A stretch of 64,000 bases of DNA, from the NCBI GenBank assembly GCA_963712465.1, contig CAVQHY010000007.1, positions 1 to 64,000 on the forward strand. Direction: 5' to 3'. Below, in pieces: positions 33,723 through 43,117 of this stretch. The notes beneath the pieces are model-generated. The model was given only the letters and a program-made list of their open reading frames with translations. It was not told where the DNA came from and made no database searches. Source of the stretch: CAVQHY01 sp963712465 (GTDB lineage Bacteria > Actinomycetota > Thermoleophilia > Gaiellales > Gaiellaceae). How positions within the stretch are numbered: position 1 is the first letter of the stretch; every line of letters starts with the position of its first letter. The position numbers were made by a program, and so were the translations under genes.

Positions 33723-33759
33723 CCGGAGGAGAAGGTCGTCCTCGGAGCTTCTCCTCCGG
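33723..33759. other. 12-bp perfect stem-loop between whiA and gap
   Basis: CCGGAGGAGAAG / CTTCTCCTCCGG with a 13-nt loop. No T-run, so not a classic terminator. It may end whiA mRNA or be a structured leader. The arm contains an AGGAG sequence. Confidence 0.55.
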
Positions 33760-33840
33760 CCCGCTCGATTGACCCCCAAAGACCTGGCGGCTTTCGGGGG
33801 AGCCCCCTGACGAAACCACGGTTTCCCTCGCCCCTTCCCG

Positions 33841-34764
33841 CTACAGGTTGGAGGCGAGCTTCTGCAGCTTTCTCAGACGACGATGAGTGGAGGCCTTCGT
33901 CGCGGGCGGGTGCGCACGTCTCGCCAGCTCGCGCAGGGAGAGGTCGGCATGCCGCTTTCGGAGCTCGGCCATCTCCCTGAGCTCGGCCGGGAGGTCGTCG
34001 AGCAGACCCTCGGCCTCGAGCCGCCGGATGGCGGCGAGCTGAGCATCCGCGGCGCGGCTCGCCCGCTGGAGGTTCGCGTGGTCGGCGTTCGCGAGCCTGT
34101 TCGCACGGCCCCGCGTGGCGGAGACCACGGCGTCCTCCTCGAGCCTGAGCGCCGCCTCGTGCGCTCCCATGAAGGCGAGGAGCTCGGCGATCGTGTCGAC
34201 GGCCTTCGCGTATGCGATCGCGTGCCTCCCCCGGTCGTGCACTCGCAGATCGAGCTCGTCCTCGCCCGCGAGCTCCGCCAGCAGCGCGGCGCCGGCGACG
34301 GAGGAGGCGCGGAGCTCGAGATGCGCCCGGCGCGGGCCGGTCGCCGACCCGGCGGCGAGAAACGCGCCTCGCAGGTACGAGGCACGACAGCACGAACGCC
34401 CGACGACGCGGCGCGGGGGTCGCTCGAGGGGGGCGAGGGTCGCGTCGAGCACCCCGGCCTCGTTGAGCCCCTGCAGCGCGCGCGGATCGTCGCCGAGCGC
34501 GAGCTGAAAGCGCCGGGCGCGGTCGAACGCGTGCTGGCGGTACGTGCGGATCTCGCACGGGACGCCGTACGAGCGGACGAGGGAAAACGCGCGACGGGCG
34601 ACTGCAGAGCTCGTCAGCTCGACCGTCACCGTGATCCTCCCCGCGCCGTGCAGGTGGACGCTCCCACCCGTGCGCACGAGCGCAGACAGCTCGGCGAGGC
34701 GACAGCAGGCGCTGCGGGGCTCGATCGCCGCCAGTTCGCCCCGCACGTCCTCCGAGAGGGTCAC
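33841..34764 (-). CDS. whiA: WhiA regulator
   Basis: A 307-residue WhiA: N-terminal LAGLIDADG-homing-endonuclease-like fold (CCRLAELSALVRTGGSVHLH, GRSCCRASYLRGAFLAAGSA, ELRASSVAGAALLAELAG) and C-terminal helix-turn-helix (NLQRASRAADAQLAAIRRLE, ELAELRKRHADLSLREL-like). A DNA-binding regulator conserved in Gram-positives and tied to sporulation or division genes. GTG 34764 gives MTLSEDVRGELA. It comes 13 nt after ogt and upstream of gap, the order seen in many actinobacteria. Confidence 0.94.
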   Translation of the reverse strand: MTLSEDVRGELAAIEPRSACCRLAELSALVRTGGSVHLHGAGRITVTVELTSSAVARRAFSLVRSYGVPCEIRTYRQHAFDRARRFQLALGDDPRALQGLNEAGVLDATLAPLERPPRRVVGRSCCRASYLRGAFLAAGSATGPRRAHLELRASSVAGAALLAELAGEDELDLRVHDRGRHAIAYAKAVDTIAELLAFMGAHEAALRLEEDAVVSATRGRANRLANADHANLQRASRAADAQLAAIRRLEAEGLLDDLPAELREMAELRKRHADLSLRELARRAHPPATKASTHRRLRKLQKLASNL

Positions 34765-34777
34765 GGGGCGCCCGCAG

Positions 34778-35239
34778 TCACAGTGTTACTCCCTCGAGCG
34801 CCAGCATCCTCCGCTTGTACCCGACCCCGAGCGAGCCGTACGAGCCGATGCCGCCCGCCGACACCACGCGATGGCAGGGGAGCACGAGCGGGAACCGGTT
34901 CGAGGCGCAGAACGTGCCGGCTGCGCGCTGGGCGTTCGGGTAGCCGGCCAGAGCCGCAAGCTCCCCGTACGTCACCGTTTCCCCGCGCGGGACACCGCGG
35001 AGTGCTTCGGCGATGTCCTGCTGGAAGGCCGTACACCAGTCGAGGTCGAGCTCGACGTCGTCGAAGGACACCGGCGAGCCGCGAAAGAACGCCGCCATCC
35101 GCCCGGCCAGCGGATGCTTCTCATCGACCGGCGCCGACGTCTCCCGCGCAGCCGGCTGCTCGTGCCAGAGGAGGCGCTCACCGTCGAGATAGAGCTCGCC
35201 CACTCCCCAGCCCGGGGCCTCGTACGCGACGACGTTCAC
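34778..35239 (-). CDS. ogt: Methylated-DNA-protein-cysteine methyltransferase
   Basis: A 153-residue alkyltransferase: TAFQQDIAEALRGVPRGETV, TYGELAALAGYPNAQRAAGT, NRFPLVLPCHRVVSAGGIGS (acceptor Cys in PCHRV), YGSLGVGYKRRMLALEG. Transfers alkyl groups from O6-alkylguanine to itself. The N-terminal half is compact but present. It sits just upstream of whiA on the same strand and may share its transcript. Confidence 0.94.
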   Translation of the reverse strand: MNVVAYEAPGWGVGELYLDGERLLWHEQPAARETSAPVDEKHPLAGRMAAFFRGSPVSFDDVELDLDWCTAFQQDIAEALRGVPRGETVTYGELAALAGYPNAQRAAGTFCASNRFPLVLPCHRVVSAGGIGSYGSLGVGYKRRMLALEGVTL

Positions 35240-35304
35240 GGCGAGATCGCGGATGAGCGGGCGGGACTCCTACGGGCGGAGATGGGCGGTGGGAGCAACC
35301 CTCA

Positions 35305-35310
35305 TAGAAT
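35305..35310 (+). promoter_or_regulatory. Leaderless-type -10 TAGAAT for the PruA-like gene
   Basis: TANNNT ending 8 nt before ATG 35319; no ribosome site. Confidence 0.6.
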
Positions 35311-35318
35311 GCCCCGAG

Positions 35319-36953
<1,635 letters not shown>

Positions 36954-36962
36954 GGTCACGCC

Positions 36963-38834
36963 TCACGCGGCGCCGGTCTTGTGCAGAGCGGCGTAGATCG
37001 CGCGGCCCGTCTTCGGCGGAATCCCGGGAACGCCCTCCAGCTCGTCCCGCGACGCCTCGAGCAGTCGCTCCGGCGAGCCGAAATGGCGGATCAGCGCGCG
37101 CTTGCGGGCGGGCCCGACTCCGGGGAGGGCGTCGAGGATCGACTCACGGGCGATCGCGTCGCGGCGGTGACGGTGAAAGCCCAGCGCGAAGCGATGCGCC
37201 TCGTCACGGATCCTCTGGAGGAGCTGCAGCCCCGCCGAGTCGCGCTCCAGCCGGATCGCGGCGGGGCGACCCGGGACGAAGACCTCCTCCTCGCGCTTGG
37301 CGAGCGCCACGACCGCGACTCGCGGCAGCTCGTACTCCCGCATCGCCCGCATCGCCGCGGCCAGCTGTCCCTTGCCGCCGTCGACGACAACCAGGTTCGG
37401 GAGCGAGGCGAACCCCTCGTCGTAGTCGTCCACCCGCGACGCGTCACCCGCGCGCGCGAAGCGGCGCCCGACGACCTCCGCCATCATCGCGAAGTCGTCC
37501 TGGCCCTCGACGCCGCGGATGCCGAACTTGCGGTAGTGCGCCTTCTTCGCGACGCCGTCCTGGAAGACGACCATCGAGCCGACCGGTGCCGAGCCCTGCA
37601 CCTGCGAGATGTCGAAGCACTCGATCCTGATCGGCAGGCTCTCGAGGTTGAGCCGCTCGCGAAGCTCCTCCAGCGCCTCGATCCGGCGCAGCCGCTTGCG
37701 CTCGGCGTCCGCCCGGTCGCTCTGAAGCGCCAGCTCGGCGTTTTGCTGGGCCAGCTCCTGGAGGCGTCGCTTCTCGCCCCTGAGCGCGGGGCGGATCTCG
37801 ACGCGCGCGCCGCGACGCTCGCTGAGGTATTCGGCCAACCCATCCAGCGGGCCCGAGTCCGAGGGAACGACGATCAGCGGCGGAACGCTCGGCGAGCTTC
37901 CGTAGTACTCGAGGCAGAACGCCTCGATGAGCGCTGCAGCGTCCTGTCCGGCGGCGTTCTCGAGATAGAAGGTGTGGCGGTCGACCAGGCGCCCGTCGCG
38001 AAGCGGGAACACCTGTACGGCCGCCGCGGCGCCCGCCGCCGCGATCCCGATCACGTCGACGGTTCCGATCGCCCGCTTGTCGGCGGCCTGCCGCTCGGCG
38101 AGGTGGCGCACGGCGTAGAGCCGGTTTCGGCAGCGTGCCGCCTCCTCGAACTCCTGCCGCGCGGCCGCGTCTCGCATCCTCCGCTCGAGCTCGGCGACGA
38201 TCGGACGCGTCTCGCCCGAGAGGAACTCGATCACCCGGTCGATCAGCGCCCCATAGTCGTCCTTCGAGACGTAGCCGACACACGGCGCGAGGCAACGCTG
38301 GATGTGGTAGTCGAGGCAGGGGATCCCGGAGTGACGACCGGGCTGGGGCCCCTCGCAGGGACGAAACTGGAACACTCGGTTGAGGACGTCGAGCGTCTCG
38401 CGCACCTTCTTCGCCGACGAGTACGGGCCGAAGTAGGTGACGCCGCGGCGGTGACGCTCCCGCGTGAACATCACCCGCGGAAAGTCGTCCTCGACGGTGA
38501 CGGCGATGTACGGATACGACTTGTCGTCGCGCAGGCGCACGTTGAACGGCGGGCGGTGGCGCTTGATCAGGTTCTGCTCGAGGTGCACCGCCTCGCCCTC
38601 GGACTGCGTCACGATCACCTCGATCCGGGCCACCCTGAGGACGAGATCGTCGATCGCCGGCCGCGAGTCCCCGCCGCGGAAGTACGACCTGACGCGGGCG
38701 CGGAGCGACTTTGCCTTCCCCACGTAGAGGACGGTGTCGCCGGCGTCGCGAAACAGGTACACGCCCGGTCGCCCGGGTAGCGCACGGAGCTGCTCCTCGA
38801 CCGGCTCGGAGCCGATCGTCCCGGCGGTGCTCAT
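36963..38834 (-). CDS. uvrC: Excinuclease ABC subunit C
   Basis: A 623-residue UvrC in normal order: GIY-YIG nuclease (LPGRPGVYLFRDAGDTVLYV, GKAKSLRARVRSYF), CxxPC region (PCLDYHIQRCLAPCVGYV), UVR motif around 205-240, the RNase H-like second nuclease (IECFDISQVQGSAPVGSMVV..., LPNLVVVDGGKGQLAAA) and C-terminal helix-hairpin-helix (LDALPGVGPARKRALIRHFG). Makes the dual incisions in nucleotide excision repair with UvrAB. ATG 38834 follows a TAGGCT box by 7 nt. Confidence 0.97.
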   Translation of the reverse strand: MSTAGTIGSEPVEEQLRALPGRPGVYLFRDAGDTVLYVGKAKSLRARVRSYFRGGDSRPAIDDLVLRVARIEVIVTQSEGEAVHLEQNLIKRHRPPFNVRLRDDKSYPYIAVTVEDDFPRVMFTRERHRRGVTYFGPYSSAKKVRETLDVLNRVFQFRPCEGPQPGRHSGIPCLDYHIQRCLAPCVGYVSKDDYGALIDRVIEFLSGETRPIVAELERRMRDAAARQEFEEAARCRNRLYAVRHLAERQAADKRAIGTVDVIGIAAAGAAAAVQVFPLRDGRLVDRHTFYLENAAGQDAAALIEAFCLEYYGSSPSVPPLIVVPSDSGPLDGLAEYLSERRGARVEIRPALRGEKRRLQELAQQNAELALQSDRADAERKRLRRIEALEELRERLNLESLPIRIECFDISQVQGSAPVGSMVVFQDGVAKKAHYRKFGIRGVEGQDDFAMMAEVVGRRFARAGDASRVDDYDEGFASLPNLVVVDGGKGQLAAAMRAMREYELPRVAVVALAKREEEVFVPGRPAAIRLERDSAGLQLLQRIRDEAHRFALGFHRHRRDAIARESILDALPGVGPARKRALIRHFGSPERLLEASRDELEGVPGIPPKTGRAIYAALHKTGAA

Positions 38835-38841
38835 CGGCTCC

Positions 38842-38847
38842 AGCCTA
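38842..38847 (-). promoter_or_regulatory. Leaderless-type -10 TAGGCT for uvrC
   Basis: TANNNT ending 7 nt before ATG 38834. The spacer GGAGCCG contains GGAG, but it abuts the start codon too closely for a normal ribosome site. Confidence 0.6.
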
Positions 38848-38930
38848 GCCTCGGCCGTCCAAGGCGAGAACCGAACTCACCACTAGTTGTCATTTGTAAA
38901 CGGCGCCGCGCTGTGGAAAACTCTTGAGCA

Positions 38931-40085
38931 GTGACACATCCTCGTGCGCTTGCGACGTTGGTCGTCGTCGCGACGATAGCCTTCGCGTCGTCCGCTCCCG
39001 TCGCCGCCCAGCCCGGCATGGTCGTCGGCGCAGCGGACGACCGCGTCAGGACGCTGAGCTTCGTCGACTCGAAGGCCGAGTTCGAGCTCGCGGCCGCCGT
39101 CGGCATGAACGCGATGCGGGTGACCGCGCTGTGGCGGCCGGGAACGCCGCCCGACCTCGCCCTCTACCAGACCACCTCCCAGGCAGCCGCCCTCACGGGG
39201 ATGCGCGTGTTCGTCTCCGTCTACCCGGAATCGAACCGCGCGGTTCCGCTCGACGACGGGGCGCGCGCCGACTTCGCGGGCTACGCGGCGACCCTCGCGC
39301 GGGCTGCGCCCGGACTCAGGGACTACATCATCGGCAACGAGCCGAACCTGAACTTCTTCTGGCTGCCGCAGTACAACGCCAACGGCTCGAGCGCCTCTCC
39401 TGACGCCTACGTACGGCTGCTGGCGGCCACGTACGACGCGCTCAAGTCCGTCGATCCGGGGATCACCGTCATCGGCGGATCGGTCTCGCCCGCAGGAACG
39501 GACAAGCCGAAGGGAGAGCGGCCCACCCACTCGCCGGGCAACTTCATCCTGGGAATGGGCCGGGCCTACAGATCGCTCGGCCGGGCAGCGCCGATCATGG
39601 ACTGGTTCGCGTTCCACCCGTACATGGCGCGTTCTCGCATCTCGCCGTTCTCGCGCAACCTGAAGACCTCGCGGATTGCGCTCAACGACTACGGCAAGCT
39701 CACGAGCTTCCTCGGACGCGCCTTCGACGGCACGGCGCAGGCGGGATCGACGATCCCGATCGTCTACGACGAGTTCGGCGTGCAGACGATCATCCCGAAG
39801 CCCAAGCAGCCCCTGTACACGAAGCTCCGTCACCCGACCGCCGGCGACGCCGTACCCGAGGGAGTCCAGGCCGCCTACTATCGCGACGCGCTACGGATCG
39901 CGACCTGTCAGCCGACCGTGGCCGCGTTCCTGTTCTTCCACACCGTCGACGAGCCGGACCTGCGCCGCTGGCAGTCCGGGCTCTACTACCCCGACCGGTC
40001 GCCGAAGTCGAGCCTCGCCCCGGTTCGCGACGCGATCCTCAAGGCGCGCGACGGCTCGCTGACGTCCTGCCCGGTAACCGGCTGA
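38931..40085 (+). CDS. Secreted TIM-barrel glycoside-hydrolase-like protein
   Basis: A 384-residue exported protein with signal peptide ALATLVVVATIAFASSAPVAAQ from GTG 38931. The rest looks like a GH-A clan (beta/alpha)8 barrel: GMNAMRVTALWRPG, GMRVFVSVYPE, IIGNEPNLNFFW with the acid Glu after Asn (NEP), FAFHPYMARS, and nucleophile Glu in IPIVYDEFGVQT. The last strand has FLFFHTVDEPDLRRWQSGLY. The two Glu positions make hydrolysis likely, but family and sugar are unclear. A GC-rich hairpin (40109-40124) follows. Confidence 0.8.
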   Translation: MTHPRALATLVVVATIAFASSAPVAAQPGMVVGAADDRVRTLSFVDSKAEFELAAAVGMNAMRVTALWRPGTPPDLALYQTTSQAAALTGMRVFVSVYPESNRAVPLDDGARADFAGYAATLARAAPGLRDYIIGNEPNLNFFWLPQYNANGSSASPDAYVRLLAATYDALKSVDPGITVIGGSVSPAGTDKPKGERPTHSPGNFILGMGRAYRSLGRAAPIMDWFAFHPYMARSRISPFSRNLKTSRIALNDYGKLTSFLGRAFDGTAQAGSTIPIVYDEFGVQTIIPKPKQPLYTKLRHPTAGDAVPEGVQAAYYRDALRIATCQPTVAAFLFFHTVDEPDLRRWQSGLYYPDRSPKSSLAPVRDAILKARDGSLTSCPVTG

Positions 40086-40108
40086 GCCTCCCGCTCTACC
40101 AGGGCGGA

Positions 40109-40124
40109 CGGGCGGACCCGCCCG
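40109..40124 (+). terminator. GC-rich hairpin after the secreted glycosidase-like gene
   Basis: CGGGCGG / CCGCCCG with a tiny loop in a longer GGGCGGACGGGCGG..CCGCCCGCCC context; no T-run. Confidence 0.4.
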
Positions 40125-40174
40125 CCCGCGAGACGGGCCCGCCGTTCGCACATCGAGGGTAGGCGGGAACGTGT

Positions 40175-40202
40175 GTCCCGTGTGAGACGGGACGGCTACG
40201 AT
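40175..40202 (+). promoter_or_regulatory. chdC promoter with upstream inverted repeat
   Basis: GTCCCGT-GTGAG-ACGGGAC (40175-40193) sits 3 nt before the -10 box TACGAT (40197-40202), which ends 6 nt before GTG 40209. The repeat fills the -10/-35 spacer and could be a repressor site. The start is leaderless-type. Confidence 0.6.
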
Positions 40203-40208
40203 TCGGCC

Positions 40209-40919
40209 GTGGCCGAAGAGATCGCGCAGTACGTCGCCTACACCCTCTACCGGGTGGATCCCGCCTGGCGGCGACTTCCCGAGGACGAGCGGGCCGCCGC
40301 CAAGGACGCCTTCGCCGACGTGATCGAGTCGTGGCAGGAGCGGATCGGGCTGCACGCCTACAGCCTCGTCGGCGTACGTCCCGAGGCCGACCTGATGCTG
40401 TGGAAGCTGACCGAGCGCTACGACGACCTCCGGGAGCTCGGAACCGCGCTCAACGCCACCGGGCTGGCCGGCTGGCTCGAGACGCCCTACTCGTACCTCG
40501 CCGCGGCCAAGTACTCGCCGTACTTCGACAACGACAGCCGGCGGGGGCCCCGCCGCGTCGTACCGCGCCTCGCCCCGTACCTGGTGGTGTATCCGTTCGT
40601 GAAGAAGCGCGAGTGGTACACGCTCTCGATGGAGGACCGCCGCCGCGCCATGCACGAGCACGCCGAGATCGGCAGCGGCTTCCGGACGATCACGAACCAC
40701 ACGACCTACTCGTTCGGGATCGACGACCAGGAGTTCATGACCGTGTTCGAGTGCGAGGAGCCGGTCGACTTTCTCGAGCTGATGAAGACGCTGCGCGAGA
40801 CCGAGGCCAGCCGCTACACCGAGCGGGACACGCCGATCTTCGTCGGCACGCTCCAGGACATCCGCGCGATCCTCGACTCGCTCGACGGCGCGGCCGTGTC
40901 CGCCCGCACCCCCGCCTGA
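40209..40919 (+). CDS. chdC: Coproheme decarboxylase (HemQ), chlorite-dismutase family
   Basis: A 236-residue HemQ-type protein: YVAYTLYRVDPAWRRLPEDE, HAYSLVGVRPEADLMLWKLT, GWLETPYSYLAAAKYSPYF, YPFVKKREWYTLSMEDRRRA, MHEHAEIGSGFRTITNHTTY (histidine region of the haem pocket), SFGIDDQEFMTVFECEEP, and DTPIFVGT. Converts coproheme III to haem b in the coproporphyrin-dependent pathway of Gram-positives. GTG 40209 is set by the leaderless promoter; an upstream GTG at 40173 lies inside the inverted repeat. No other hem gene is in the window. Confidence 0.92.
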   Translation: MAEEIAQYVAYTLYRVDPAWRRLPEDERAAAKDAFADVIESWQERIGLHAYSLVGVRPEADLMLWKLTERYDDLRELGTALNATGLAGWLETPYSYLAAAKYSPYFDNDSRRGPRRVVPRLAPYLVVYPFVKKREWYTLSMEDRRRAMHEHAEIGSGFRTITNHTTYSFGIDDQEFMTVFECEEPVDFLELMKTLRETEASRYTERDTPIFVGTLQDIRAILDSLDGAAVSARTPA

Positions 40920-40925
40920 AGCGTC

Positions 40926-41294
40926 TCAGTAGCCGTAGGTGTGCTGGTCGCGCCACACGCGCCACATCGAGAAGCCGCACAGCGCGAGCACGGCGAAGAA
41001 GACGAGCGACTCGCGGCCACCCGACGGGTACGCGAGCACGAACGAGGCGACGACGTTGACGACCGCCAGCGCCGCCGCGCCGTAAAACACGACCTTTGCT
41101 CGCACCGACCAGTACGAGATCTCCTCGCGATTTCGCCGCCACAGCCGGTACAGGGCGAAGGCGATCGCCACGAGAAAGAGGATCTGGAGGGCGAGGAACA
41201 GGTAATCGAGCCCCTCCTCCACCCCGGCCGCCGTGATCGCGGCCGCGATCACCACGACGATCAGGAGACCACGAACCGTGGGGCTGATCCGCAT
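40926..41294 (-). CDS. Small four-helix membrane protein
   Basis: A 122-residue integral membrane protein from ATG 41294. Hydrophobic segments: GLLIVVVIAAAITAAGV, LFLALQILFLVAIAFALY, VVFYGAAALAVVNVVASFVL and LVFFAVLALCGFSMW, with the charged LWRRNREEISYW loop after the second. Its ATG overlaps the TGA of the membrane gene upstream (ATGA). Not assigned to a family. It converges on chdC with a 6-nt gap. Confidence 0.75.
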   Translation of the reverse strand: MRISPTVRGLLIVVVIAAAITAAGVEEGLDYLFLALQILFLVAIAFALYRLWRRNREEISYWSVRAKVVFYGAAALAVVNVVASFVLAYPSGGRESLVFFAVLALCGFSMWRVWRDQHTYGY

Positions 41295-41650
41295 CAGGAC
41301 GACGTCGTGTACGCGCGGACGGCGAGCGCCGCGGTGACGAGCGACGCCGCCGCGAACCACGCCAGCCGGCGGACCGGCGCGGGCGGCGCGTAGAGCCAGG
41401 GCGAGAGGACGACGCCGAGGGCGAGCGCCCCGTAGAGGTAATGGAGCTCGTCGCCCGTTCGCCTTCCGTCAGAGAGCAGGAGCAGCCCGATCGCGACCTG
41501 CGCGATCACGAGGACCTGGGCGAGCGTGAGGATGTGGGCATAGACGCGCCCCGGGGGCCGCTTGCGCCAGAGATAGAAGCCACCCCAGCCCGCCGAGAGC
41601 AGGCACGCGACGATGACGAGCACCGCGTTGGCGGCGTGCAGCGCGAGCAT
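41294..41650 (-). CDS. Small membrane protein, coupled to the next
   Basis: A 118-residue protein from ATG 41650 (MLALHAANAVLVIVACLLSA); longer starts exist but are unconserved in character. Four hydrophobic segments: NAVLVIVACLLSAGWGGFYL, ILTLAQVLVIAQVAIGLLLL, LYGALALGVVLSPWLY and LAWFAAASLVTAALAVRAY. Stop overlaps the next ATG. The pair may form one membrane complex. A TAGGCT box lies 11 nt upstream of the ATG. No function recognised. Confidence 0.75.
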   Translation of the reverse strand: MLALHAANAVLVIVACLLSAGWGGFYLWRKRPPGRVYAHILTLAQVLVIAQVAIGLLLLSDGRRTGDELHYLYGALALGVVLSPWLYAPPAPVRRLAWFAAASLVTAALAVRAYTTSS

Positions 41651-41713
41651 CCCGGCCGCTGAGCCTAGCAGCGGCCTCCCGTGGGAGCCGCACGCGACCT
41701 GCCCCATGGTCGA

Positions 41714-41719
41714 TAGGCT
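41714..41719 (+). promoter_or_regulatory. Leaderless-type -10 TAGGCT for bcp
   Basis: TANNNT ending 7 nt before ATG 41727; the promoter of the now-split gene is intact. Confidence 0.6.
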
Positions 41720-41845
41720 GGCCGCCATGGTCAGCGAAGGCGCGCATGCGCCCGACTTCGAGCTCACGGCCGACGACGGCGAGCCGGTGAAGCTCTCCGA
41801 CTACCAAGGGCGGCCGGTCGTCCTCTACTTCTATCCGCGTGACGA

Positions 41846-42770
41846 GTCGCAAGGATGAATTTACAGTAAGGCGGCCCCGAGCTTTCTCCGCGCCAACTTG
41901 CTCCACGGCACGGGACAACGAAAGACTTGCGGGTGATGAAACGGAAGTCGGCCGGCCAACACGAAGAAAGCGCGCGAGCGGCCGATCGAAGTCTGCGAAG
42001 AAGAGCGGGACGATCTCCTCGACTGCTGGCGGCAGCGCGGCGCCCTCGACTCCCTGCGCCCGAGCTGCCGCCTACTCCAGCACCATCTTGACCAGCTTCG
42101 TGCCATCGTCGTCGCCGCTCTCGACGGTGACGCCGAGAACATAGACACCCGTCTCCCATGTGTCCGACGGAACGACATCGAGGTTGTAGAAACCGGGCCG
42201 AATTCTGGGGACTACCGCGTCGATGGCCACGCCAGATCCTCCCGGGGCGACGAGCAGGTCGTCGATGGTGAAGTTGCTCTCCGTAAGCCCTGACACCCCC
42301 TTCCCGTCTCGGTCTGTGATCGCCATGCAAATGACACTACGTTCGCTGTTGCGTGGAGCCGCCGCGACGAGCTCAACGATCGTTGAGATGGTCAGCTTGG
42401 GCATGCGTCGACCCTCCTTGCTCAGATCCACCTGGCTACCGGAGCGTGAGCGGAACTGGGTGGCTAGATGCGCTCTGCCCAGCATCCTGCCACCGGCTCC
42501 GCGCTGCTGTAGCCTCATAGCCGCCAGCGTCTGCACACTGCGTACCGCCGCATCGAAGCCCGGGGCCGACCGACAGTCTCAGGGAGAAAGGCGGGGTCGC
42601 GGGTAGGCTCGACGGCTTCTCCGGCCCCGGCGGGCTTCCTTCGCGAGTACCGCCGGAAGCGGCGCGCTCCCCTTGAGCGCACCCTGCACGCCGCGGCCGA
42701 TCGCCGGGATACCGCGAAGGTCAGGGACGGAACCGGCGGCGACCACCGTCCGCTCCGCCTTGAGCTCCGC
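41846..42770. mobile_element. 925-bp insertion of unknown type inside bcp
   Basis: Defined by the restored bcp reading frame and flanking GACGA (41841-41845 and 42771-42775), a possible 5-bp target duplication. It carries one good minus-strand gene (42072-42404) and no recognisable transposase. A second minus-strand stretch (about 42600-42765, VAELKAERTVVAAGSVPDLR, GIPAIGRGVQGALKG) looks like a 5'-cut gene end. I see no terminal inverted repeats. Confidence 0.65.
42072..42404 (-). CDS. Cargo gene of the bcp insertion, Ig/CARDB-like small protein
   Basis: A 110-residue protein from ATG 42404 with AAGGAGGG upstream, a Shine-Dalgarno start unlike the leaderless neighbours. No signal peptide. 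Sequence: MPKLTISTIVELVAAAPRNS, VICMAITDRDGKGVSGLTES, NFTIDDLLVAPGG, IRPGFYNLDVVPSDTWETGV, YVLGVTVESGDDDGTKLVKM. Alternating strands and the D.G.GV..L..SNF pattern suggest an immunoglobulin/carboxypeptidase-regulatory-like beta sandwich. No named family recognised. A perfect 16-bp palindrome (CTCAACGATCGTTGAG, 42372-42387) lies in its first codons. Confidence 0.7.
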   Translation of the reverse strand: MPKLTISTIVELVAAAPRNSERSVICMAITDRDGKGVSGLTESNFTIDDLLVAPGGSGVAIDAVVPRIRPGFYNLDVVPSDTWETGVYVLGVTVESGDDDGTKLVKMVLE

Positions 42771-43117
42771 GACGACACGTCCGGCTGCACGAAGCAGGCA
42801 TGCGGATTCCGGGATCTCTATGGCGAGATCGAGCAGGCGGGCGCCGTCGTGCTCGGCGTCAGCCCCGACACCGAGACGGCGCACGTGAAGTTCAAGCAGA
42901 AGTACGGGCTCCCGTTCACGCTCCTGGCCGACCCCGACCACGAGGTCGCAGAGGCCTACGGCGTCTGGGTCGAGAAGAAGATGTACGGCAAGACGTCCAT
43001 GGGGATCAAGCGGTCGACCTTCGTGATCGGCCCGGACGGCACCGTCAAGAGCGCGATGATCGGCGTCAAGCCCGAGGAGAATCCGGGCCAGGTGCTCGCC
43101 GTCCTCGGCAGCCGAAG

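Noticed and set aside
41846..42770. Terminal inverted repeats or a transposase in the bcp insert
   Set aside because: Compared by eye, the two ends do not pair, and no DDE, DEDD, HUH or recombinase motif was found; the GACGA flanks alone do not prove transposition.
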